This document shows positions 53,150 through 64,000 of a stretch of DNA of 64,000 nucleotides, piece after piece (within the stretch, counting starts at the first letter, position 1; the number at the start of each line of letters is the position of its first letter). Origin of the DNA: Scleropages formosus (lineage: Eukaryota > Chordata > Actinopteri > Osteoglossiformes > Osteoglossidae); assembly GCF_900964775.1 (NCBI RefSeq), contig NC_041817.1:18184783-18248782 (forward strand), given 5' to 3'. The notes under the pieces were generated by a model. That model was not told the DNA's origin, did no database searches, and worked only from the letters and a program-made list of their open reading frames with translations. A program made the position numbers and the translations under genes.

Positions 53150-54990
53150 CTTGGTTTTATTTTTTTCTTGCTGTTACATATGTAATTGTTGTGACAGGTA
53201 TTTCATAGCTGAAAGTGTTGGTGGTAGTCCAAGGGCATGGATGTTGTATAGTGCAAAGGTTATTCCCATGATCATATTTCTGCCTTTGTGTACAAAATGA
53301 TTTGAATGGTGTTTCCTAAAGATTTTTTTCCATTTATTGATAGTTTCTGTTTACCAAGCACTGCAAGACATCAACAGACCTGTGACTATTGCTGTACATC
53401 TTGCCAGCGCTGTTAGAGTTTATAAGTAAGCCCTCTTTCAGCAGCTTGATAGATGGCAGTAGAAATAGTTGATAGGAAGGTAGACAGTTCTTTACATTTA
53501 TTAATTTAGCAGCAATGTACTTCACAAACTGACCCTAAATGGCTGAGTGCTTCAGAGAGTGCAGAGTACAGATAAAAGGGAATGGCTGAAGCTACTGTTT
53601 CTTCTCTGCAGTTTCCAGAGAACTGGCATGGTGGAGGTTCAGCATCCATGAGCCTGCATCCAGGGTGTGCTGTCCTGGTTTGGGCCTGGATGCCAGGAAC
53701 CTGTCTGGTGCTGCTGGGGGTAGAAGAGCTGTAGCCAAGTTGCTCTGACATGAAGCAGTAGGTGTAGCGGTGCTGTGTAACCATGACAACCTGGAATCAC
53801 TGCATGCCAAGTACTTGAACTGCACTTAAGTTTTTTGTTTTTTGCACATTGCAGTGCTGGTTCAATTTTGCTTTGTAAAAAGATATTTACTTAGTTTAAT
53901 ATTGTTTATCTAGCATATTTCTTTGAAAGGAAATGTATTTATACCACAAGATGTCAGGACAGGTATTAGTTTCTGAAATTGGAATGGAATTGAAATATGT
54001 CATCTGTAGTCAGCAGCTACAAAATCACTTCACATGAGAGGGAAAATTTTATACAGTTTTACGCATCATCTGTTGTTTGCAGTAGTTATAGCTGGCAGTT
54101 GCACAATGCTGTTTTGACAGCTCAATGCCAGGCCCAATTTGTTGTGTACTGACAGCAGCAGAGTTGAGTTTAGAGAAACGCTTCTTTGACATGGACTAGT
54201 AGGTAAGATGAAAGTGTTGCCGTAAAAGTCATATGCCCTCGTTCTGTGGAACTGTCAGGTGCGACTGGACAAGTGTAAGTTTTCTTGGATGGAAAACCCC
54301 AGTGGGGCAGAAGAAGATTCACTCTCTAACCACAGCTGCACTCCAGGAGTTCCTAGAAAAAATTGTTTGTCAAGTGAACCAAGTAGGTAGGGGTACCAGG
54401 GATGTGGGCTCTTCACCCAGCACCCAGATTCAGTTCTTCATCTCCATCTACAGCTGTTTCTCCCAAGGCCTTTAAGGTAAAACATGTTTGCAAAGTAATT
54501 GACTGAAAATATATATATATTTTTTTGTCATTAATGACAAATATTGCATTGTGTCTAAAGCTCTATTGCAGTATTTAATAAACACCGAAAAATACCTTTG
54601 CCGTATTAGCATTTGAGGAAAGGTTTGATTAAAGATTTTCTTTTAAAAAATGAAATGTAATGAGTCTCAAAATGATGCAAATTTATTAAATTATGGCTCT
54701 ACCTTTTCCTTTGCTTTTAACGCTTTTAACTTCAGTTGTGAAATAAACGTGTTAAGTGTAAGTGTGATATTTGGAAAAGCAGCTGTTTTATAGAAGTGTG
54801 GACAGCATGTCATCAGCTTTTACTAAGGAGAACTTTTCTGTTTTGCCAGCCCTTGGACATTCACACAATGGATTGATTTCCCTCACAGAGGACCGATTTT
54901 AATGTCTTGCAGCAGATGTAATACCTCCTGCTCCTAGGGAGAAACTGTTGGGTAAGTAAGTGCAACTGAGGTCCCTACACATGTAGACCT
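53150..54990. other. Interval between tgds and gpc6 where dct is expected; no exon seen
   Basis: I looked for tyrosinase-family motifs (copper-binding histidine segments such as HSFTDAIFDEW, TWHRYHLL) on both strands here and down to 59.9 kb and saw none. The short ORFs (for example 54233-54475) have no domain. Confidence 0.5.
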
Positions 54991-54996
54991 TTGGAG

Positions 54997-55212
54997 CGTC
55001 TTCACAAACACACATTGTCTGAAACCACTTTCCCTGAGTGGAGTCGTGGCTAACTGAAGCCTAACAGCAACACAGGGTGCAAGGCTGGAGGGGGAGGGGA
55101 CACACCCAGGACAGGACACCAGTCTGTCACAAGGTGTCCCAAGCAGGATTTGAAACCTAGACCCACCATAGAGCAGGACCCAGCCAAGCCTGCTGCACCA
55201 CTGGCCTCCAGT
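54997..55212 (-). mobile_element. SINE family A copy (older)
   Basis: On the minus strand: the head ggtgcagcaggcttggctgg, B-box region ggtttcaaatcctgc, gacagactggtgtcctgtcc, cccctccccctcc, and the end gtggtttcagacaatgtgtg. It is more diverged than the copies with clear target duplications. Confidence 0.85.
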
Positions 55213-55384
55213 TAACTATAATACAGTCATCAATCACCCTAGATAACCTCAGATACCTGGTCACCCTCTAATGGCACCGGTGAGGGTCTTTGTACACAAT
55301 TTGTTTGGGTGCTCTTTTGGATCAGAAGAGTGTCCTGTACTGGTCATGGCTCCTGTCTCAGGATATAGGGGCAAATATGATCTC

Positions 55385-55592
55385 TGTGTTGTGATTGTTT
55401 TAAAAATTCTTATTTAGAATTATTTGCGCAACATAGTACAGCTGAGGAATTTTTATTAAGGACTTTTTATTGGAGCTATGCTTATGGATGTTAGTCAAGG
55501 GCACTACAGCAGAAGGCAGGGTTTGAACCTGGGTCCTTTGAGAGCAAGTTGGCAGCTGCAACTACTAGGCCACCTGCTGCTGTTCTACAAGT
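55385..55592 (-). repeat. SINE family C, degenerate
   Basis: On the minus strand: the head cagcaggtggcctagtagtt, caggttcaaaccctgcc as the B-box region, and gtagtgcccttgactaac. The tail is poorly kept. Confidence 0.65.
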
Positions 55593-55699
55593 GATCTGTG
55601 AGTTCTGGGCCAAATGGCCCCACGTGTGAGACAGCAAAGAGTGAGAAGAACAGTTACCTTCTTGCTGAGTGAAGTAAGGAATGAATCAAAATACAGTGG

Positions 55700-55905
55700 G
55701 CAGAGGAATCGGGGACGTGGCCCGGTCCTGCTTTCGGGCGGATCTGGGGTTAGAGTCCCGCTTGGGGCGCCTTGTGAAGGACTGGCGTCCCGTCCTGGGT
55801 GTGTCCGCTCTCCCTCCAGCCTTGCATCCTGTGTTGCCGGGTTAGGCTCCTGTTTGCCGCGACCCCGCTTGGGATGAGTGGTTTCAGACTGTGTGTGCAG
55901 AGGAA
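55700..55905 (+). mobile_element. SINE family A copy, internally deleted head
   Basis: Flanked by two copies of gcagaggaa (55700-55708 and 55897-55905). Part of the A-box region is missing. The B-box region reads ggttagagtcccgc, the body ggactggcgtcccgtcctgg and the end gtggtttcagactgtgtgtg. Confidence 0.82.
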
Positions 55906-56114
55906 ATGAATGGATGGAACCTCAAGAGTGGTTCTTCTGAAAGGAAAAAGTGTTTCTTTGAATACCATAGAAAATCTGTCTGTAACTCGATTTGTTTGTA
56001 TAGCCAACAGTGGGGTCAGAATCAATAAAACTTAATGCAGATGTTCATTGATTTATAGCTGGATAAAGCTACAATGAATCAAGAGTAGATATTTTATTTA
56101 TTTACTTCATTTTC

Positions 56115-56215
56115 ATTATCTGCCTGTGCAGTGTGGGCTTGCTGTGCTCCTAAGCCTATACTGGAAACAGGGTGTGGGTGAGAGAACACTGCGGATGGGA
56201 TGCCAGTCTGTCGCT
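56115..56215 (-). repeat. SINE family B tail fragment
   Basis: On the minus strand: gacagactggcatcccatcc, then ccctgtttccagtataggc and a cacagcaagccc end. Only the 3' part of a copy. Confidence 0.5.
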
Positions 56216-56759
56216 GTGCTTTTATTTATTTTTTTAATTATTTCGAGACAACATGTGCAACATTTGTCAGCATCTAGCCCCTTTGTTTTCTTTATCATCT
56301 AAACAATCAAAACAAAGTCATAGACACACCTCAATTTATTTACTAAGGAGGTTCTGTAAAAGTCTCAGATACAGCTATAATAAATAAAAGATATGATTTC
56401 AGACCTACACCCCAACATTAACAATGTTAATTAAAAATTAAAATTATGTAAATTCTATAATGTCATTACCATATCCTTGTAACCAAATGCAAGTCAGCTC
56501 TTTAAATAAGGTGTTAGCTATTGAATGTTCAGTTCAGTGCTGAATTTTCTCTTTTCCATCTGTAGGAATACTGTGTAAGACATGCAACACGCTACACGTA
56601 AATCTATTAGGCATTTCAAGTTACAGCAGATGTTCAGAAAGTATAATGATTAGGACACTTAGGCAAAACCAACTTGTATAAATGGTTTGTTGTTAGTCTA
56701 GATCTGTTTGTTATAAGAATGTATTTTGGCATTGTGAAGAGTCACAAAGGGCAGCTGAG

Positions 56760-58322
56760 GTATTTTAATAAATGTTTATTTGATCACCGCTGTAATTTGT
56801 CTGTATACAAGAGGAAAAAAAAAAAAAAAAAACCCCAAAGTAAATAATTTTTTTTACTGAAAAAAATTGTAAGGCGTGTCCTTTCGTACCGACCACTTGG
56901 TGTTTGTCTGAAGCAGCAGTTTTAAATCTGTACTTTTGATATCCCAACAGCACTCCCCGTATGTGTATGTACAGTCAATTTCTGTTGTGTGGACTAGTTC
57001 TGCAAAACTCTTCCTTCCCAACGTGGCTTCACAAGATGCCTTTTTTGGTTTATGTAAAAGTGAAGTTTCCAATAAGACAAAAGTTTTGAAAAGAGTGATC
57101 TTTAAAAAGCATTCTGAACAATAAAATTGTAAATGAATCAGAAATTCATATGCAGCACTTTAATGCAGTTTCCTTTTGCTTATACTCTGAATATCATACA
57201 TACACTGTTACAGTCAAAGTATGTTTGAAGAGTACTCCTTAATACAAAATCCACCGAATTTCACTTTATGATTTGCGCTGGTTGCTAACAGGTGTATGTC
57301 CAGAAAATTTGGGCAAACAGAGGTGTGATAAGAAAGCAAGCTGGTGCAACAGATGATGCTTTGAGCAATCTGAGGTTGGGGTGGAGATGAATTTGTGAGC
57401 CTTTGTGAGTGGAGACTGACTTGTGGTAGGGTCCAGGATGTGGGAAGCTTTTCCATCGCTATGATAGGAGGCCCTTACTGATCCCTGGGGCAACAGATGT
57501 TAAGAGCATTGCTTCATATTGACCATTTCCAGTAGTGATTAAAATAATTATCAGCAGTTGAAGAATCCACCCGATGCCGCGCTGTACACTCTTCTTGAAA
57601 ATGTTTCTTGTCTTCAATCAACTCCTTGGCTTTCATATTTTCTACTTCTGGGGCTTGGATGCAGTGTGATAGGTGGTGTGGCAGAGCTCTCCCAAATTTC
57701 ACACTCTTGACTTTCACAACCCCACTTGCTTCCCAGACAGAGCGCCGCCCTGGTGTTTGTTCAAAAAGTTTGCTCCCGAGTCTCTTTTCCTCTTCTGTCT
57801 CGTCTAGTGCTCTGTGTAACCTTGTCGTGAGGAGTACTATATAAAAATAAACTGAAATGACTTGAGCTTGCTAATTTAATTAATATTCTGAGGGGCACAG
57901 AACACTATCTGTAGCACAATTAGAACAGTTAAATGTATTTTTATACATAATGTAATTAAAATGATACTCAAAAATATAACTCTCAAACAAATCAAATCAC
58001 TTTAAAACATGAAACATAATAACTGTGAAAATATATTTCTTGAAGTATATTTCGTACAGTTGTCTGATACATATGAAGGCAATTCGATCTCGAACTTGAG
58101 ATGAGTATCATTCCAAAAGTAATAGAAATTACAACATATTTTTCCAAACATTGATTTTTCCATTCCTTTTACATCTCAAGTCCAAAGTAAGCTCCACCAG
58201 GACAAATGATATTAAAAACACAGAAAACTCTATTTACTGCGAATCATTTTTAAATAAAAGTGCTCTTCTTACATTCTTTTTTTTTTTTTTTTTTTTTAAC
58301 TTCTGTAGAAAATTAGGAAAGG

Positions 58323-58353
<31 letters not shown>

Positions 58354-59898
58354 GTTCGTTAATTGTAAACATTATTTCAAAACATTTTCTACATGACCAA
58401 AATACAGAGCCGATACCACGTAGCTGCATCCAAGCACACGTCCAGAGTTCAGATTCATGGAGTGCCTAAAGTCATGCTGGAACACGGTCATTTTCTGATT
58501 GGGAAATACAAAGCACTATTAGACGACACCTTCTCGAAAGAAGCTGCGACTGCGCCGGGTTTCACAGGTGCTGTTAAAAAAGGTTGACGAAAACACCTCA
58601 CATTTTTGTACAGACGTGTCAACCCTGAGCTAAGAGATAGAAGTTAAAATCTGTGGTTATAAAAATAGATGACTAATAGACTAAAAGTGAGACATAAATG
58701 TTTAGCTTCTATTCTGTGATATTTCCTCTGTATAAAACACACTTATTAAATGGGGACTGTAGTCGTAATATGAACCCTTTCTGCACGTGGATTTATTGTT
58801 CCGCAGAGATGACGTGGGGCACGGGGGGGAGTAATTATTGATGGGAAAGATGACCATACTGTTAATCGGAGGTGAAAAAAATATTTAGAAACATTACACA
58901 CCACTATTGGCTTCTACGAAACCCCAGAGCCCCTGGAACACGGATCAGATGTGTCTTGGGAGACGATGACACTACTGCTCTCATTAGATGCTTGTCAGAT
59001 ATGTCTTTGAGAGAGAGTGACAGGCGTTTATCATATGTGTCTGGTTGCAAATAAATTAAGATCTGCACTTAAAGAAACTGAATGCAGTCATGAGTAAGAG
59101 CCTGGTTAGATATGAGCTATACCTTACTGGTAGCGAACCATTTAACAATATATAATTAATTAATTAATAAACCACGTACTTTATTTGTTCGGCGTAATCC
59201 CCTCTGTATTTTTTCTAAAACTCGTTCATGAAGTGACCTAAAGACAAAATATGTGTTTCATTTATCCAGATGTTTATTCGTTACCTGCAGCCTTTGTGAT
59301 TTTACAGCAAGTGCAAAGAGTTCCTGTGACAATAGGGAAATCGTCCTTTTCAGCGGAATTCATAACACATGATATCAAAACTCATTTAAATAGCTGAGCG
59401 CTCATATCCCGCAAGCTGTTACTTATGACTTTCTTTGCATTCTCACAGTGGTACATATGACTTTTTTTTTTTTTTTTGTCATCAGTTTTTTTTTTTGTTT
59501 TAGTGTCAGAACTGGGAGGGACAGAAACAGGCTACTTGGCCTTTCATTTTTATATTCTTAAGAGCTTGTCAGTTTTCTGTATAAAAGAAAAAAAAAAATA
59601 GATATTTTTCCTTTGAAAGAGTGTCTCAACCAGCGAGTTCTCCACGGAGAACATCTGCACGCTCTACTGGGAGAAGGAGAAAGCAGTTTGGGTTGTAGAA
59701 GCTGCTTCGTGGCGGCACCATGCATTCTTTGGAAAGAGGAAAAGCCGGGTGCTGTGCTGCTCTCTCCTGGACAAACGTGTCCGGTTGGGCTGTTGAGGCC
59801 GAGGTCCCGTCGGGTTATAAATGTCACAGCACGAAAAAACAGAAGTAAAAACCCCGCTTTTCCCGAACAAGCGCCCCCTCCCCCCACCTCCGCTACCA
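56760..59898 (-). other. Probable gpc6 3' UTR
   Basis: AT-rich sequence downstream of the gpc6 stop with candidate AATAAA signals on the minus strand at 59185-59180 and 56780-56775. Long T runs at about 58277-58297 and 58326-58353 would be A runs in the transcript. Glypican 3' UTRs are often several kilobases, so the farther signal is plausible. ORFs such as 57717-57514 carry no domain. Confidence 0.4.
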
Positions 59899-62800
59899 TT
59901 ATCTCCATAGCCGCTGCAGCATCAGTGCCGTGAGCACAAGAACGATGGCCAGGGCCGAGGACGGGGAGGGGCCGGCGTGGGCGGCCGAGGCTCGCTCGTC
60001 GCTCCTGTCCGCACCCGCCACCGGGGCCTCCGTGCTGACAAAGTCAAACTCGGTGACGCAGGCCTCCGTGCATCCACTGCCACTGCCTGAGCCGCTGCCC
60101 TCGTCACCTGTAAGGTGAACCACGCGGCACATCGAAACGGCTCAGAAAACAAGTGTGTCCCTGCACCGCTTTTACCCATTTGATCACTTAAGACACTTGG
60201 ATCTTGAGCAAAAAACAGACCTTCACTTCTACACTTTCTTCAGTGTGAATTCAAGAGAAGATGGGTACAAGATGGGTACAATGTACTGTGAATAAACAAG
60301 CATCAAAATCTTGTATATTGTTAAGGTTTGTTTGTCGGCCTGGAATTAAGCTAGAAGACCTCAATAACTTCTACACCTGACCACCTGACTGCTCCACAAA
60401 GTGTTTCAAAATACCAACTTTTTCCCTGTTGTGTCTTGTGAACGTTGCTGTTCTTACTTATGCAACTTGTTGCACGTCTCTGAGATTTTTGCATCATTCT
60501 CTGTTAAGTGATCCGAGGGATAAACTTTGCTGTTGGAAATACGAAAATTAACTGAAAATTGGAATTAAATTCAGTTAAACATATTGACATCATGTAGGCT
60601 ATGCTCAATACTGCAGTAAAATCTGGCTGTGTCTGCACTTATGTATAAATTGATAGGGAGTGCTGTTTGCCTCTGCTTGAGTGTCAGATGTACATGACAA
60701 AGCCAGGCTCCATGGGACCCGTGTCCCTCCTACTTCACAGTGACACATAGGATCTCTCTGTGGTCCCGGGCTGTGTGGGACCCCGTCTGGTGCGTTACTG
60801 TGATTAACAGACCCGCTTGGCTCCCCATGACAAATGTCCTGCGCAAACAGTTTCCCATTGATCCCTCTGCTGGAGAACGGGTTGTTTGTCGCCGTGGCGA
60901 CAAGCATACCTCGCACTTAATCAAAGGCTTTATCGCTCAGTCACGCTTCTTCCCACTGCAGTGCGACTATCGACAGCTCTGAAGAGCACTTGACAGAAGA
61001 CTCCGTGGCCTCGCCTTTTTGTTTGTTACTTTTGAGATATGTGTCTTTTACAAATATGACTGCAACTTGATTTAGAATGTTGCCCCATCTTGTTCAATAT
61101 ACCCATCAGGGCAATAGCTGTGTTTACAGAAAGACCTGTAACCAGTAATGAGATAAAAATCAAAGGAGGGGCTCTGCTGTTGTACCCTTAAACATGGTAT
61201 ATAACTTACTACGAGGAGGAACATTTAGCTGGCAGCTCCTTTTGATGAAAGTGTCACTTGGAAACCAAATACTGACTGAGGGGATGACTTACTGGAGTCT
61301 TGGAAGAAGATGTCATTGCCATTGTAGGCATTCTTCAGCTTGTTGGTCATCACTCGCAAAGCCATGATTTGCTGCCGGATGAAGGTGTCTGGTCGGGTGA
61401 TGTCTACCTCTACCTCTGGATTGTTCAGCTGGTTGGTCAGACCATCCTTCAGAACCTCAGGAAAATACCTTGAAATAATAATAAAGTTGTGTATAGCTAC
61501 AATATTACACTTTTTTTTTTTTAGCTCACGCCTTTGTTGCAATGATTTACCCATTTAAATAGCTGGAAAATTTTTGAAATACTGAATCAGATCTGGGTAA
61601 GTAAATTGCATACTTATACTATACTAAGAAGTGGGATTTGAACCCAAGTCCTTCAGGTGAAAGGCAGGCAGATATGTTAATGGGTGTGTTGATAGCCGGT
61701 GTCCCTCCATCAGACCGTGTTGATTTCAGCACAGTCTCAGTCATCCAAAAAGTCAGAAGCAATTTTTTTATTTGGAAAAACTACACTTCACTCAGATAAT
61801 AACACAGTATACACAATATAGTTTGTGGAACACTTACATCTCTGACATTTTCTGTATATGAATGATAATAGTAAACCTTAACTAGTTTAAACCATTCCCA
61901 CTCCATGTATTCCACACAAAGTGTTGAAATATCAGTTTCACTACCGTAAGATAATTTGCCAGAAGGTGGTGAAGCCATTAGGGAACTGATTCCAGTTTAA
62001 GCCCCAGGACCTCTCCAAAATCTAACTCTGACATCACTGCCAAACCTTGGAAAAAAGTTCTTTAACAGCAATGGCCTCAGAAAAGATCCAGCTAAGCATT
62101 TTTTTCCCTTTAGAAACCTTGAATAATAAATGTGAAAAATGTAATCGTGGCAGTTTGCCTCTCCCCTATGGGACAGAATTACATTTAAGTTCATTTGTCC
62201 GGCGTTTCTGCAGCTCCCACAATTAGTTCCGTGCAGCAGTATCAGTATTCTGTTTAGAAAGGCATGAAACAAAACGAGAACAAGCAGTAAACCTTTTTCT
62301 CTTGGGGAGTGGAAGTTGGAGGTGGGATTTGCACAGTCATTTCAAACTCGGACTCCTGTTCAGTAAACGCTTTAGAGAGCGGTTGGGGGGGTGGAGGGTA
62401 TTTTTTTAATCTTTCTTTCATTTGATATGGGAAGTTTATCAACTTTTTTCAAAACATTTAACCTTTGTAATAGTAAAAATGTCCTATAGTGATGTTTCTG
62501 GGGAGTTAGTTCAATTAGTACAATTTAAAAAAATTACATCTTGACCCACTTCAGGTGCATATTAACTAAATAGATAAATGATTTTACTCAGGTTAAGCCC
62601 TATCGAGACTGTATAATCCTTATTACATAGATGATGAATCTTTTTCTAGCCTCTCATGAGTGTACCCATTCTGTACCTGTCCTAACTCTACTGAACCCTT
62701 ACTTTACCTTAGTGTACCCATTCCGTACCTGTCCCAACTCTACTGAACCCTTACTTTACCTGAGTGTACCCATTCCGTACCTGTCCCAACTCTACTGAAC

Positions 62801-63796
62801 CCTTACTTTACCTGAGTGTACCCATTCCGTACCTGTCCCAACTCTACTGAACCCTTACTTTACCTGAGTGTACCCATTCTGTACCTGTCCTAACTCTACT
62901 GAACCCTTACTTTACCTTAGTGTACCCATTCCGTACCTGTCCCAACTCTACTGAACCCTTACTTTACCTGAGTGTACCCATTCTGTACCTGTCCTAACTC
63001 TACTGAACCCTTACTTTACCTTAGTGTACCCATTCCGTACCTGTCCCAACTCTACTGAACCCTTACTTTACCTGAGTGTACCCATTCTGTACCTGTCCTA
63101 ACTCTACTGAACCCTTACTTTACCTTAGTGTACCCATTCCGTACCTGTCCCAACTCTACTGAACCCTTACTTTACCTTAGTGTACCCATTCTGTACCTGT
63201 CCCAACTCTACTGAACCCTTATTTTACTTGAGTGTACCCATTCTGTTCCTGTCCTGTTTGCTGTAGCTTACTCGGTGGAAGTGGCCACCATCAGACCACA
63301 GGGATCTTCCAAAATTAGCCTTTTATTAAACTACCATTAAGATAAAAATTGTCTGGGTCATGGCCAATGCTGTAACACACACACACAAAAAAAAAGAATA
63401 GAAAACAACAAAACACCCCAAACCTACAAAGAAAAGAAAACTCCAGCACTCTTCTTCCTCACAGTTCTACCGCCCACTCTTGTTGAGAGACCAACTGTCT
63501 CATTTAATGTTTCATTAAAAGTAGCTAGTGATCATTATTCTGCAAATTAGCATGATTCTCTCTCTTGTCAGTTCACACTCCTTGCCTGTCCTATGTGTAC
63601 CGAATCTGCATGCATTACATGCCTGACCTTTACCTGTTCTACATGTGCGCAGCCCTTACCTTCCCTGGGAATGTCCATTCCAGCACTGCTCTTCATTGGC
63701 TTCTCCAGCAGTCACTTTGTCCTGTTTGCAGATGCCATCAGGCAGAGTGGACCAGAACTTCTTGGATTGCTTCAATTTCTCTTTTATGTCCACCAC
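59899..63796 (-). CDS. gpc6: Glypican-6, last three coding exons (5' part beyond window)
   Basis: Exons in transcript order: 63796-63660, 61468-61293, 60107-59899, giving 173 C-terminal residues with all phases matching. The first has [20 protein letters not shown] and a cysteine-bearing EEQCWNGHS. The second has [20 protein letters not shown] and [20 protein letters not shown], the glypican core. The third has [12 protein letters not shown], four Ser-Gly sites for heparan sulfate, then [13 protein letters not shown] and a hydrophobic tail ending MLQRLWR for GPI anchoring. The STEAP segment and LQRL end fit GPC6 better than GPC4. Glypicans are cell-surface proteoglycans that tune Wnt, Hedgehog and BMP signals. 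The internal acceptors and donors are GT-AG. Teleosts have gpc6a and gpc6b; I do not assign which. Confidence 0.94.
61558..61682 (-). repeat. SINE family C fragment in a gpc6 intron
   Basis: On the minus strand: ctgcctttcacctgaaggac then ttgggttcaaatcccac as the B-box region, and a relic of the central block. Truncated. Confidence 0.55.
62659..63255. repeat. 52-bp tandem repeat (about 11.5 copies) in a gpc6 intron
   Basis: Copies begin with agtgtaccca at 62659, 62711, 62763, 62815, 62867, 62919, 62971, 63023, 63075, 63127, 63179 and a partial one at 63231. Two variants occur: A (ttctgtacctgtcctaac ... acctt) and B (ttccgtacctgtcccaac ... acctg). From 62867 on they mostly alternate, forming a 104-bp higher-order unit. 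Copies are nearly identical otherwise. Confidence 0.95.
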
Positions 63797-64000
63797 CTAG
63801 ACAAAAACAAGAAAGAGGGGAACACTTACAACGAGCACGTTTGTACTGACAGGCACTTCCGCACATTCATATTAGTGGGATGAAAGCAAACCCATCAGCT
63901 GAGTCAGAAAAGAGCAGGAGATTTAAGAACCTTGCTAATATGAACATGAACATAAGACACATTCTTACAGTTTTCACTGTCATTGGGGCGACGGGATGAT
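63797..64000 (-). other. gpc6 intron running off the window edge
   Basis: Intronic sequence upstream of the first visible gpc6 exon. No further exon is recognisable before the window ends. Confidence 0.6.

Noticed and set aside
57214-57717. Minus-strand ORFs as a possible pseudogene between tgds and gpc6
   Set aside because: The two ORFs are in AT-rich sequence that fits the gpc6 3' UTR, with no recognisable family and no splice signals.
62659-63255. CRISPR-like array of regular repeats
   Set aside because: Units are contiguous 52-bp tandem repeats without unique spacers and lie in a vertebrate intron.

Overview
The window looks like nuclear DNA from a ray-finned (teleost) fish. It has a vertebrate gene order, short exons with GT-AG introns, a CpG-rich start around a single-exon developmental transcription factor, and many copies of fish-type tRNA-derived SINEs and L2-type LINE fragments. 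The most abundant SINE has a tRNA-like head and a (GT)n tail. It resembles elements I associate with bony-tongue fishes (arowana relatives), but that is only an impression.

Four host genes can be supported, in this order: sox21 (+, one exon, 23038-23775), gpr180 (-, nine coding exons, 47090 down to 41666), tgds (+, twelve coding exons, 47971-52890) and the last three coding exons of gpc6 (-, 63796 down to 59899, continuing beyond the right edge). This matches the human 13q32 block SOX21-GPR180-TGDS-(DCT)-GPC6 in order and relative orientation. I could not find dct between tgds and gpc6. All exon joins in gpr180 and tgds keep phase, giving 435 and 349 residues, close to the human proteins (about 440 and 350).

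Layout: 1-22.4 kb is non-coding upstream sequence of sox21. It holds old LINE/SINE pieces, two possible solo LTRs, a SINE with a clear target-site duplication, a hairpin-like inverted repeat, and long unique AT-rich stretches that look like regulatory sequence. 22.4-24.7 kb is the sox21 CpG-rich promoter, transcript and polyadenylation signal. 24.7-40.5 kb is a second non-coding block with more SINEs, GC-rich low-complexity stretches and one unexplained 67-codon ORF. 40.5-53.1 kb is the compact head-to-head pair gpr180/tgds. 53.1-59.9 kb holds SINEs and probably the long gpc6 3' UTR. 59.9-64 kb is the 3' end of gpc6, with a 52-bp tandem repeat in an intron.

Functionally, sox21 is a neural SoxB2 repressor whose enhancers probably occupy the flanking gene-poor DNA. 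gpr180 and tgds are probably broadly expressed genes sharing one promoter region. gpc6 is a cell-surface heparan-sulfate proteoglycan. No operon-like or novel multi-gene system is visible. The most unusual observation is a SINE inserted six bases from the tgds exon 5 splice acceptor, apparently supplying a new branch point and pyrimidine-rich stretch.
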